From Neocallimastix lanati (nom. inval.) (lineage: Eukaryota; Neocallimastigomycota; Neocallimastigomycetes; Neocallimastigales; Neocallimastigaceae), in assembly GCA_016946835.1 (NCBI GenBank), contig JACVTC010000091.1, positions 41,001 to 105,000 on the forward strand: a DNA stretch of 64,000 nucleotides, in the 5' to 3' direction. The position numbers were made by a program, and so were the translations under genes. How positions within the stretch are numbered: position 1 is the first letter of the stretch; the number at the start of each line of letters is the position of its first letter. The notes under the pieces are model-generated. The model was not told the origin of the DNA. It worked only from the letters and a program-made list of their open reading frames with translations, and searched no databases. Positions 1 to 12,218 of the stretch are shown here, piece after piece.

Positions 1-111
1 TATCACATGACATTATATATTATATAGACTATAATTGTCAATCGTAATATTTAAATAATTAAATTTATATAAAAAATTTTAATAATTTATTATAAATATT
101 TTTTTAATATA

Positions 112-320
112 ATGGACAGTGAAAGGAATAAATTAATAATAATATTATTTTAAATAAAATAGAAGAAATGAATAAGAAAGAAAATAAAGTTAATAATGAA
201 ATCATTTTAGATAAAATAAATAAAATTAATAGCGAAGAAAATGAAATTAATAGTAATATTATTTTAAATAAAATGGATAGCGAAGAAAATAAAATTAATA
301 ATAATATTATTTGTAGAAAA
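112..320 (+). repeat. Degenerate coding repeat at the 5' end of the WRAP53-like gene
   Basis: A unit of roughly 48 nt (encoding ENxINxNIILNKMDSE-type peptides) recurs from the 5' leader into exon 1. Copies start near 112, 180, 238 and 285. The most 5' copy (112-160) lies outside the annotated reading frame. Confidence 0.6.
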
Positions 321-1380
321 AGAGAAAATAATGAAGAAATTAATATTGAAAATATTAAAAAATCAAAATATTTTGAACTTAAAAAAAGCATTAAAGAACA
401 AAGTATAGAAAATTTAAAGGATATTAATTGTAAAGATAAATTAGATAATACTTTAGAAGGAAAAGAAATAAAAGTATATAATGGAAACATAAATGAGGTA
501 CTTTTGGAAAAGAAAAAAGAAATTATTTTAAATGAAAATTTCTTTATTAATTCTAAAATTAATAATAACAAATTACATAATTCTTTAAATATAGAAAATA
601 AAATATCAACAAATAAAGTTCAATGCAATATTGGATTTGAATTAGAAACGACATTTCCTTCAGAAAAAATAATAAATTTAAAAGAAAATAATGTGCTTGG
701 ATATAATAACGGAAAAAAATCTACAATAAAAAATTTAGATGTTATCGATAATAATAGTAATAATAATAATGAAAAAGTATCTTTATCACAAAGTATAAAT
801 GATATTAATAATAATAATGAAATGATTGATGATGCTAATAATTCAAAAGAAATTATAGAGCAAATGGAAGTAACATATCAATTACCAAAATATGAATTCA
901 TTAAAGAAAAAACCCTTAATTCAATAAATTCAATTAATAATCCTTGTTGTTCAACAACAAATAATTTGGATAATGAATCTACTTTTAATAATTATTTTAA
1001 AAGTGCAAAATGGTATTAAATTATGTAACATTAAAATTTATATCGAATTTTATTTAATAATGTTAATATAATTAATAATAATTAATAATAACAAAAAATT
1101 AAAAAGGTCTCCTGATGGTACATGCATTTTATCGAGTTCTAATGATAATATTTTAAGATTATTTGAATTGTAAGTAATATAATTATTTAAGAGATTTTCA
1201 TATTTATATATATTACTAATTTTAATATCTTTTAAATCTTAAATAATTTTTATTTTATATAACTTTTTTTATTATTTTTTTAAATATATTTATAAGACCC
1301 GACATAACAAAAAGCAAAGAAAGAGGTTTATATTATTGTTATTATTATTATCAATTTAGATAGAAAAAAATATAATTTTT

Positions 1381-1429
<49 letters not shown>

Positions 1430-1492
1430 ACAATAAAGTTAATATAAAATATGTAAAATATGTATATATTTTTATTCTTTTTTTTTTTTTCT

Positions 1493-1536
<44 letters not shown>

Positions 1537-3542
1537 GGCTTAAAAATTGATCCTGTGTTAAAAGTATGTGACGGAGAAAGTGTATATGATTACTGTTGGT
1601 ATCCATATATGAGAAGTTCAGGTATTAATCTTTATCGTCTTTTATTTTATATTACAGAAATTAAATTTAAATAATAATAATAATGAAAATGGTAATAATG
1701 AAAATGATAATAATGAAAATAATAATGAAAATAATAATGAAAATGATAATAATGAAAAAATAGTATTTTTTATAGTAGTAGCAGTAATAATAATAATAAT
1801 AATAATAATAATTATATTTTTTTTATAATATTTACCTATATTAAATATTATTATTGATAGATCCTTCATCATCTGTATTTATTTCAGCAAGTAGAGATTT
1901 ACCAATTCACATGTGGGATGCATATTATGGCACTGTAAATAATTGTTACAATTTATTATATAATTTTTATTTAAAAAATATTTGAAACTATAATAATTAA
2001 TAATTATATATATTTACATTTATTATTTATTTGTTTATAAAAATACATATATTATATATATATATATATATATTTCAAGATACGTGCCTCTTATTGTACA
2101 TATGATAAATATGATCAAATAGTGGCTCCCCATTCTATAAATTTTAATCTTGATGGTTCAAAGTATTTAAGAAATATTAGTGTTAATTTAAAGTTAAAAA
2201 ATTTTAAATATTAAAACGACTTTACCATATTATCTAAAATATTATTAGAATATATGCCGGTTTAAATAATTTAATACAGATTTTTGATATAAGTAGACCT
2301 GGTGGACCAATTGATAAAAAATTAACAACACCAACAAGAAAAAGTAAACATGGACAAAAAGGTATTATATATATGTATATATTAGTTCCTTGTGAAATAT
2401 AAAATCTATGTAATTTATTTTTTATTAATATTATCATCTTTATTTACTTAAATTATTCTGTACAAAAGGAATAATTGCATGTATGGATTTTAATCCTGAT
2501 TATTCAGGGTTATTAGCAGCAGGCTCATTATCAAAATCAATAGGAATATATGATACTAATAATTCGAATGAATTAATATTTCAAAAAAAAAAACTGAAAG
2601 GTGGTGTTATACAGGTACAATTTTCATCTGATGGAAATTATTTATATTCAGTATCGAGACAAACAGATGGTATAGTTTGTTGGGATATACGAAATACTGG
2701 TAAGATGCTATGCGATTATATAAGACCAGGAAAAACAAATCAACGAATATCGTTTGATATAAGTAAAGATGGAAAATATTTAATTTCTGGTGATAAAGTA
2801 TGCATAATAAATAAATAAATAAACAAATAAATAATATAATAATAATAATAATTAATAATAATTGTAAATGTAATTGATGATTTTTATTTTTAGGAAGGCT
2901 ATTTGAATGTGTACGAATTGAAAAATTTTGTTAAATCAGCTGAAACTTTAGAAGAATTAAATAATCAAGAAAAGAAATTTGAATCCATTGAACCTTTATA
3001 TAGATATAAAGTACAAAAAGGTAAATAAAAATACATAAAAAAAAAAAAAAAAGAAAAAAAATTATAATAAATTTAATAATTAAATAGAGAATAAAACTTC
3101 AATTTTTATTAATATGTATAATATAGATACAATAACATCAGCTGCATTTCATCCTTATTATCCTATTCTTTTTACATGCTCAGGACAAAGAAAATTTAAA
3201 CTTAATATAGAAGATTATGAAAATGAAAATAGTAATAGATATTTTGTTTTATTTTATCTTCTATTTTTTATTTTTATTTTTTTTTTTATTATAATTTATT
3301 TTTTTTCCTAACATTTTAATAATATTCAAAAATTATAGAAATAACAAATAGTGAACATATAATAAATAATAAAATGGAGGTATATTTGTTATATTTGTTA
3401 CATAAAATAAATTATAATATTTTTATATTTAAATTAATTTACTAATATATATTAAATAAAATAGAAACAAGATGAAAATGAAATGATAGAAAGTGATATT
3501 AGTGAAAATGTTTTATCTGTATGGCAAGTTGGACCAATATAA
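168..3542 (+). CDS. WRAP53: WRAP53/TCAB1-like WD-repeat protein (656 aa, 12 exons)
   Basis: Exons: 168-1012, 1107-1169, 1297-1325, 1538-1621, 1861-1934, 2080-2162, 2249-2361, 2469-2797, 2894-3020, 3127-3231, 3339-3379 and 3465-3542. All introns are GT-AG and the phases close (1971 nt). The first ~275 residues are Asn/Lys/Glu-rich and low complexity, with repeats of about 16 residues near the start. From exon 2 the protein follows the WRAP53 family: KWSPDGTCILSSSNDNILRL, then VYDYCWYP, ISASRDLPIHMWDAYYG, YAGLNNLIQIFDISRPGG, VCWDIRNTGK, TNQRISFDISKDGKYLISG, FHPYYPILFTCSGQR and a final VLSVWQVG. In animals WRAP53/TCAB1 binds the CAB box of scaRNAs and telomerase RNA and directs them to Cajal bodies. 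Yeast Swt21 is a related protein. A role in snRNA/telomerase RNP maturation is inferred from family. The start at 168 is the first in-frame ATG, but see the finding on an upstream ATG at 112. Exon 3 is only 29 nt. Confidence 0.9.
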
Positions 3543-3576
3543 AAGCAAAATAGAAAAAAAAAAAAAAAAAAAAAGG

Positions 3577-3765
3577 CAAAATAAAATAAAATAAAATAAA
3601 ATAAAATAAAATAAAATAAAATAAAATAAAATAAAATAAAATAAAATAAAATAAAATAAAATAAAATAAAATAAAATAAAATAAAATAAAATAAAATAAA
3701 ATAAAATAAAATAAAATAAAATAAAATAAAATAAAATAAAATAAAATAAAATAAAATAAAATAAA
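3577..3765 (+). repeat. (AAAAT)n pentanucleotide array
   Basis: About 38 nearly perfect copies of a 5-bp AAAAT/ATAAA unit begin 35 bp after the stop codon of the WRAP53-like gene, following a short poly-A tract. The array lies in the 3' UTR or immediate 3' flank. Confidence 0.95.
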
Positions 3766-4054
3766 TTAAATTAAAAAAAATTAAAATAAAATAAATTAAA
3801 ACTAAGTAAAATATATTTATATATTGTATTTTTAGTATTTTTATTTTTTTCTCATTAATAACTTTTATTTACTTTTTATAATTAATATTTTTGTTTTATT
3901 TGTAATTTAATATATTATTTATATATTTATATTTATTCATATATATATATATTTGTTAGTAAATATTATTTTACTTCATAATTGATTTTATTATTAAATA
4001 TTGAATTTTATTTCATTTAATAAATTTTAAATTTTATATTATTTTAATTCAATC

Positions 4055-4122
<68 letters not shown>

Positions 4123-4123
4123 T

Positions 4124-4154
<31 letters not shown>

Positions 4155-4446
4155 CATCTTTATATATTCCTAGTGATATATTCACTATTCAACTAAAAAT
4201 AAATTAAATAGCTTATTCCCAATCTATATATATAATTAAAAAAATAGTTAATTACATAATATTTTACAATTTTTATAATATTTATAGAGAAATTAATTTA
4301 TTACCTTTTTTAATATCAAAACTCTATATATTCAAAATAATATTTAAAATTATATAATTATTAAAATATTTATTAGTTATTTCATATTTTTACATCAATA
4401 TCTATAATTAATAATAACATTATCATCATCATAATAATAATATAGA
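3766..4446. other. Convergent intergenic spacer, no gene seen
   Basis: AT-only low-complexity sequence between the 3' ends of the WRAP53-like gene (+) and the RhoGDI gene (-). It holds poly-T and a (TTA)n run near 4090-4140. I see no coding or RNA feature. Confidence 0.7.
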
Positions 4447-5630
4447 TCATACCCATTCGAATTCTAAATGGCAAACATTATCATCATCAATAAAACGACT
4501 TTTGACAGTGTAGTGACCACGTGAAATTAATCCACTTGGAGCAACTTCAGCTGGGAACTATATAAATTATTTTCACATAATTTTTTAAATAAGTAATATA
4601 TTTTTTATTAAATTTTTTTAAATATTTGTTTATCATTACTGTTTTTTCATATGGTTCAAGCTTTGGACCGAAACTACCAATCATTTCTTCATCTCTGTCG
4701 ACTATTAAAAAATATATGTTAGAGCAATTAAACTAATAAGTTTATTTTTTTCCCATTTAATTAATAATGCATTTTTACTCACCTTTAATTCCTTTTCTCT
4801 TAACAACATGAATATATTTTAAACCAGAGACCACTTCATGTTGAATCCTAGATATATATATATATCAGAATTAATCATGAAAATTATTCCTCAAGTATAT
4901 TCATAAAAAATATATATATATATATATACATTTATATAATTACTTACTTGAATGTAATCTTTAATTTGTATGTAACACCTTCTTTAATAACTATTGAGTT
5001 GTCTTTAAGAGTTGGAATTTTGGCTTTAAAATTTAAAATATATTAATTTTAATATCTTTTATAGAAATTAACAATATTAAATTATTTAATATATACCTGG
5101 GTCAGAAACATCTAATACAACATCATCTCTACCATCAATAACCATAGCAAGAGATAAAACTACAACTTTACGAGGGTCATCGGAAGGTCCTTATATATTT
5201 AATTTAATTATTAGTTTCAAGTTCAAGTAAAATATATATAACGTTATTAATTTTTCATTATGAAACAATTATGCTTATTTACCAACAACAGCCTTAAGAC
5301 CTAAAGACTATATATATAATTATATTTAAAATATTTATTTAATATATCAAAAAATTTCCTTTTATTATTATTATAATTTTATAAAATTCTTACTTCTTTC
5401 CATTTATTTAAACTTTCATCTTCAGCATCAAGATTCTTCAATTCATCAATAGTTTTCTTTTCACCAACCTTATATCCTTCAGTTTGAGTCTTTTGTACAA
5501 TACAAGTAATAAAAATATTAATTTAATAAATATTTTCATATAAATTTTATTCATTTAAAATACATACTGGGTTAAGATCTTCTAAGGAATCACCATTACT
5601 AATTGGTTGATCAACGTTTTGATTGGACAT
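4447..5630 (-). CDS. RDI1: Rho GDP-dissociation inhibitor (196 aa, 8 exons)
   Basis: Exons on the minus strand: 5568-5630, 5394-5489, 5283-5307, 5097-5189, 4948-5023, 4783-4847, 4640-4701 and 4447-4557 (591 nt, phases consistent). The protein starts MSNQNVDQPISNGDSLEDLN. The N-terminal switch-binding helices are around residues 22-60 (YKVGEKKTIDELKNLDAEDE, SLNKWKESLGL). The immunoglobulin-like isoprenyl-binding beta-sandwich follows, with GPSDDPRKVVVLSLAMVI, YKLKITFKIQHEVVSGLKYI, EEMIGSFGPKLEPYEK, FPAEVAPSGLISRGHYTVKS and the C-terminal HLEFEWV. RhoGDIs extract prenylated, GDP-bound Rho/Rac/Cdc42 GTPases from membranes and keep them soluble. Length matches the family (~200 aa) and the C-terminal W is conserved. 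Exon 3 is a 25-nt microexon. The gene is convergent with the WRAP53-like gene. Identification is very secure. Confidence 0.95.
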
Positions 5631-8627
5631 TTTTATTCTTTTATTTTATATATATATAATTCAAATAAATATTTTTCTTTTGTTAACATAAATTTATATA
5701 CTATTTTTATTTTTTTATTTATATTAATATTTAAAAAGTTGTATAAAGTTTTATTAATTCAATGTTTTCATATATAATTATACTTTCAAAATAAATTTTA
5801 TTATTTATTTATTATTATTCTTTTATACTTCATTTTTCAAAAGAAATATCTAAAAAATATTATTCTTAATATAGTTACTTCTATTATATATTAAAATATA
5901 ATCAAAATATTGAACGTTTGAACAAATGTATTTTGCTATTTTTAGTGTAAAATTTTTATACATTTTTCAAAAGAAATATCTAAAAAATATTATTCTTAAT
6001 ATAGTTACTTCTATTATATATTAAAATATAATCAAAATATTGAACGTTTGAACAAATGTATTTTGCTATTTTTAGTGTAAAATTTTTATACGTTTAAAGT
6101 TTTGTATATATCCTTATTGCTGTAAATATTCTATATAATTTTTCAATTTTTAGAAACTTCATTTTACAAAATTTCAACTTGTTTTATCTTTTGTTTACTT
6201 ATTAATATTTTTTTAATATAATATACAAACTTTTTTCTTATTAAATTTTCATTTATAATAATTAATACAGTTATATAATTTTCAATTTTTTCTTAATTCA
6301 TATTTTATTAATAGTATATTTTAAAAATTTGTTTAAATTTTAACCATTGTTGTTTATTTTTGTTTAATGCTATCGTTTATTATTTATTTATTTCTAATAA
6401 ATAAGTTAAGTAATTTATGGCTTTATTCTAATTTTTTTTTTTTTATTTTCCTATTATTTTCTCTTTCTTTTTTTTATAAAATTAATTACATTTATTACAA
6501 TTACTTTTAAAATTATTACTATTTTTTTATTTAATTTATTTATTTTTTTTTGTTTTAAAACTTCTAAATATATTTCATTTGTATTTATTTAAATTTTTAT
6601 TAAGTTATTTTTATGCTTTAGAATGTTTGTTATTATATAATTTTAATATTCAATTCTGTCCAAAAATATCATTTATTTATATAATTTTTGTTTATAAATA
6701 ACTATATATATATATACATTCACTAAAGTTCTTCAATTATTTGTTAATAAGATTAGTTTTTTAAAAAAAATATATATATAAATATAAATAAAACGAAATT
6801 ATATATATTTTAAGAAAAGAATAAATATTAACTAAAAATTTTATATTATTGATTAAACTAAATGTTAATATAATATAAAAATAATATTTATTAAATCAAT
6901 TTAATATAATTTTTATATAAAATTATTACAATTATTATTATTAACTTAATATGGAAATTGTTAATTTATTTTTATTTCTATTACTATTTATTATTTATTT
7001 ATTCACTTACTAATGTTTATTATTTATTGACATATTCATTTATTAACATTATAAAAATATTATTTGTATTATATATTTAATAAGTGAATAAATATAAATA
7101 AATATTAAAAAAAAAGTTTATAAAAATGTACCTATATCATCTTTCAGAGTAGAATATTTAAAAATAAAATTCAATCAAATAATATATATATTGAATATGT
7201 TGTAATATATTATGAATTATATAATTTTTTTCTATTATATATTAATAGAATAAATATATATTTATAATTCAAATATAAATCTTAATATATATAATACTAT
7301 ATAATATACTGTTTAATTTAGTATTTTTAAAAACTAAGGTGTATAATACATTTTAACTAAATAAAAAAATTAAGTTTAATTAAACTTATAAATAGCAATT
7401 GGTGTATTGTACATTAAAATATTTAATTTTAATACATAAATTATATATTCTAATGTATATTAAATATATTATTTATAATATAATTTGTTAATGTATTAAA
7501 TGTAATAATAATAAAATCATATATTTCAATTACATATTTGAAATAGAGCATATTATGTAATTATATAATTGAGTTGAAATACATTTTAATATAATATTTT
7601 AATTACTTTTTATTATTTTTTTATCAAATTAATAAAAATAATATTATTATGAAGAATTACTATTATTAATATAAATTAATAATTTAATATCAAAATAATC
7701 TTATATTACTCTAATTATACACAATATTTATTTTTATATTTAAATTAGACAACTCTATTTTCATTATATTTTAAGAGTAATCTTAAATTATTTCCTTTAA
7801 TTTAAATATAAAAAAAAGCATAAAAAAAACAGAAGAGAAAAAAAAGAGAAGTTTGAATTATATTATTTATTAATATTTTTATTATTACAAATATTAATAG
7901 ATAATAAAAATCATAATTATAACTTTATAAATTAATTTTAAGTTTTTACATATAGTTTTATATTATTTATATTGAAATATTAATAATTAAAAAAGCCTAA
8001 TAAATATTAGGAAGTATTATGGGTAGAATATATAAATTAAAAAAAATGATTGTACTACATTTAAAAGAAATAAAATTAGAAATGAAATTTAATAAGCATA
8101 ATATACATATAATAAATAAATAATACGTAAATAATAATAAATTATAAATAAAAAATAATAAATATTAAATAATTAAATAATTACAATTATATTATATATA
8201 TATATATAATATATGAAAATTGATACTATAATCCTTTTTAAAATTATTATTTTTTTATTAATAATTTATAACTTATTGTATAAATAAATTAATCTTAATA
8301 GAAATATTAATTGTATTAAATAATTTTATATACATTAATGTAATAAAAAAAATATAAAATAATGTACTTAAAGTCAATCTATTGTGATACATTTTTTTTT
8401 TTTTTTTTGATATTTAAGATTTACAATATTATTAATCAATAAATAAATAATATATAAATATATATTTTAAATTTATTTAAATAAACGAAAATGATATATA
8501 TAAAAATTATAAATTTAGATTTTAAATCTTTTTTATCTATATATTGGTATTAAATACTTTTAAATTTCAAATTAAAAAGAAATTAAATAATTGTTAATTT
8601 TTTTTATAAAAGAATTTATTTATTACC
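5631..8627. other. 3-kb divergent intergenic region
   Basis: Lies between the divergently transcribed RhoGDI (-) and ARMT1-like (+) genes. Apart from the 130-bp tandem duplication it is AT-only sequence with TA and T runs. I see no open frame of substance, no RNA gene and no recognisable element. Confidence 0.65.
5831..6090. repeat. Perfect 130-bp tandem duplication
   Basis: 5831-5960 and 5961-6090 appear identical over 130 bp by direct reading (unit begins CATTTTTCAAAAGAAATATC and ends AAATTTTTATA). It lies ~200 bp upstream of the RhoGDI start codon, in its likely promoter/5' leader region. Confidence 0.95.
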
Positions 8628-9916
8628 ATGAATGATTCATTATTGCCACCAAAACCGTTATTAAGAGGTATTATTCCAAAAAGTTTTGCAGAAGATACTT
8701 TTGATAGACGAATTCCAGATATTTTTACCCAGGTAATTATTTATATATTAAGTATAATAATTATTATTCGTTTATTTTTAAAGAAAATATATATATATAT
8801 ATATATAATTTTAATTTTTATTAAATTTAATTTATTTTAGGTAGTAAAAAATTTTGAAGACGCCCTTAGTAAAGTTGATCCTTCAGAAAATGAGAAATTA
8901 AAGGAAGGAAAAGAAATTAAAAGTAAATTAGAGAAATTAGTTGATGATATAATTAATGATAGAGAATTTAATGAACTTAATAAAGGTAAAAAATTGATTT
9001 TAATTAATTGATATAATAATATATTTGAATTGTATATATTAATGTATTGGCTTATTTTATTATTTATTATTTTTTTTTTTTTGAAATTCAAATATAAAAA
9101 ATTTTAAATAATTAAAGATGAGTATCAAGACTGTGAAGAATGGAATAATTGTATTAAATATTGGAAGAACAAAAATGAAGCAACATATAAAAAATGTTCA
9201 TGGCTTTTTTCTGAAAGTTATTTATACCGAGTTTTAGCGTAATATAATATATTTTATTTTATTTTAATTATATTTATATATAATATTTTAAAATAAATTT
9301 TTTAAATAAAAATATTATAATTGCCTCTAATTTTAATTTTAAATATTTTTATAATAAATTTATTATAAAATAGTAATTATTTTTCAATTAGTAAGTATTG
9401 GAAGAATTATGATTCATTTACGGTAAAAAAAGAAAAATCTTTAATTGGAGAAACTTGGAAATCAGTTGTTGCAATGGCTGATATGATAAATCCATTAATA
9501 AAAAATACTGATGATAATTCAGTTCGTGAAACTTTCATAAGTTTCTTAAAGGTAAATGAATATTTTTATATTTAATCATAATTAATATATATTATTTTTT
9601 TTTCTAACTTTATTTAATTACATTATTTTAGTATTCTTTATGGGGAAATCAAGCAGATCTTTCATTACATACTAATGCAAAGATAGATTTAACAAATTTA
9701 CATAAAATTACACTTGATGAAATTAAAAAAAGTGACAATAACTTAATATCCGATGAATCGTCAAAAATTTGGGATTATGTTTCTACAATACACGGAAAAC
9801 GATTTGATTTTATTTTGGATGTAAAGAATATAAATAGATTTATTTTTTATGTTTATATATAAATAAAAAAGAAATAACATATATGTCATATAAAATTTAT
9901 CAACTTTATAATCATG

Positions 9917-9948
<32 letters not shown>

Positions 9949-10798
9949 CAATTATTATTTCACTTTTAAATAAAGAATGCAGGATATGAAACATATAATG
10001 ATTTAGTTTTTGCTGATTGGTAATAATATATTATTATTTATTTTCCTTAATATTTATTTTGTTTAAATTAGAATCATATATATTAATTTTTTACTTAAAA
10101 TTTTAAAAGGCTAATGTCTAAAGGCTTTGCATCACAAATCGTCTGGCATTGTAAACAAATTCCATGGTATGTTAGTGATACTAATATTAAAGATTTTAAG
10201 TGGATAATTGATACTTGCATTAATCCTCCAGAATCTTTGAAAAATTTTGATAATACAAATGTTATTGAAATGGCTAAGCGTTGGAAAACTTATATAGAAA
10301 ATAATCAATGGGTTTTAAATAATGATATTTTCTGGACTTCGAATTATCCATTCTGGCATATGGCAACTTTTGCTCCAAAATTATATGAATATTTATCTGA
10401 CTCATCTCTTTTAATTTTTAAGGGTGATATGGTAATATTTTGTATATTTATTATGATTTTAATAATTTTATTAGTTGATTCTATTATAAATAAAAACAAA
10501 TAAATTAAAAAGTTTTAATATTAAAAATTAATAGAATTATAGAAAAACTGTTTATGATTGTTATTGGCCTTTTACAACACCATTTATTGAAGCTTGTGGT
10601 AATTTCGGTCAACCTGTTCCAATTACTGGGAAACCATTTCCACCATTTGCTTGCCTTCGCACTTGTAAGGCTGATGTTATTACTGGACTGAAAGAAGGTG
10701 TATCAGAAAGATTAGATAAAGAATGTAAAGAATGGCTTGTTAATGGAAAATATGGAATAATTCAATTCAATGATAAATATTTAAATTTAAGAAAGTAA
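8628..10798 (+). CDS. ARMT1: ARMT1/DUF89 damage-control phosphatase (449 aa, 8 exons)
   Basis: Exons: 8628-8732, 8841-8985, 9118-9238, 9392-9551, 9632-9820, 9976-10019, 10110-10431 and 10535-10798 (1350 nt, phases close). The protein begins MNDSLLPPKPLLRGIIPKSF, and the N-terminal helical half contains YKKCSWLFSESYLYRV. Family hallmarks follow: YSLWGNQADLSL, the metal/phosphate-site block FILDNAGYETYNDLVFADWL, then FHCK-type IVWHCKQIPWYVSDTN, FKGDMNYRKTVYDCYWPF (split by the last intron) and LRTCKADVITGL. Members (human ARMT1/C6orf211, yeast YMR027W) are metal-dependent phosphatases that remove damaged or excess sugar phosphates. A reported carboxyl methyltransferase activity is disputed. Length and domain order fit the family. 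The last exon ends LNLRK-stop, so the protein has almost no C-terminal extension. Confidence 0.93.
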
Positions 10799-11270
10799 AA
10801 AAAAAAAAAAAAATTAGAGTTATTGATTTGCAGCATAAAAGTTTTATATTTTTTAAATCAATGCAAATAAATAAATAATAAATAAATAAATAAATAAATA
10901 ATAAATAAATAAATAAAAAATAAATGTATATATATAAATTTAACTAAATATAAATTAATTTTTAGATGATGGAATAACTTATTTTCTTTTATATAAATAT
11001 ATACTTATAATACGCAAGTATTAAGGATGGAAAGTATATTCATGACAATTTATATAAAATATATAATATGTTATTTATAAATATTACAAATGATATTTAA
11101 ATGTATTGTTAGCATAAATTTATAAAACATAACTATTTTATAAAACATAAATATTAATGCCCTTAAATAAATTACATAATAAATAAATTATATAATGAAT
11201 AAATTACATAATAAATATATTAAATAATATGAATAAATATATAGTATAAGTAGTTATCATTCCCCCTCAA
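10799..11270. other. AT-rich 3' flank, no gene seen
   Basis: Poly-A, TAAA/AATA repeats (10860-10925) and plain AT sequence between the phosphatase gene and the Copia remnant. No coding or structural signal was found. Confidence 0.6.
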
Positions 11271-11279
11271 ATGAGATTT

Positions 11280-12180
11280 TATGTAAAAATATTATTTGTA
11301 AATTTTAGTATTTTCGTACCATTTAAATATTTTGTTGATATATCAACTAACATTTTTCCGTGTCTACATATTTTAAATTTATTCTTTTCTTTAATATATT
11401 GTTTCTATTGAAATGATATCTGACATCTCTATGTTTTAATTTATAATTAATTTCACCATTTTTCTTTATATATTTACTTTCTTGATAATCAGTATAGATC
11501 GTTACATTTAATTTTTTATTATTTAATTTTTTATTAATATTTCCTTAATAATGTTCCTTAGCCATAATATGTTCATTACACTTTTTGAAGTACTTTATAT
11601 TATTTAGTTTTTGCAGTAGAAGCAGTAACACAAGATTACTTGTTAGATATTTAGCATATAGGACTTTTCCCCATTTAGATTATTCTATTGGAACTATATT
11701 TCCCATCAGCTTTATCATCTGTGAAATTTGAGTCTGTATATGCAATTAACTTCCCCTTTCCATCATATTATTAAAAATTTCATCATTTTTTTAATACTTT
11801 TTTAATTCATAATTTTATTAGATAATGAATATTATTAGTATATCATTAATATTGCTATTGATATAAAACAAATATGTGTAGTAACATATTCGTATATTTA
11901 TTAATAATTATTAAATATAAAATTTATATCTTTTTGATAATAATTACTTTATTTTGTTTTATTTCAATATGTATTATTATAATTGTAATACTTTAATTAA
12001 TATAAAATTTATATGGTTCTATATATTAGAATATATAATATATTACTAATTTCTTATTATAAATATATTAAATTATTTATAATAGAAATAGAGGACACTC
12101 TTTTTTAAAATTTTAGGAATAAAATTATTATATTAATTGTTTAGTAAAATTTATTAAAATTATAAAGTTCGTACAACCAT

Positions 12181-12218
<38 letters not shown>

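Noticed and set aside
104-571. Minus-strand Ile/Leu/Ser/Phe-rich 155-codon frame
   Set aside because: Antisense shadow of the Asn/Lys-rich exon 1 of the WRAP53-like gene, whose plus-strand reading is confirmed by in-frame splicing to conserved exons.
168-1012. Exon 1 of the WRAP53-like gene as a Copia linker fragment
   Set aside because: Both are Asn/Lys/Glu-rich, but exon 1 splices in phase to conserved WD-repeat exons and shows no specific Copia motif.
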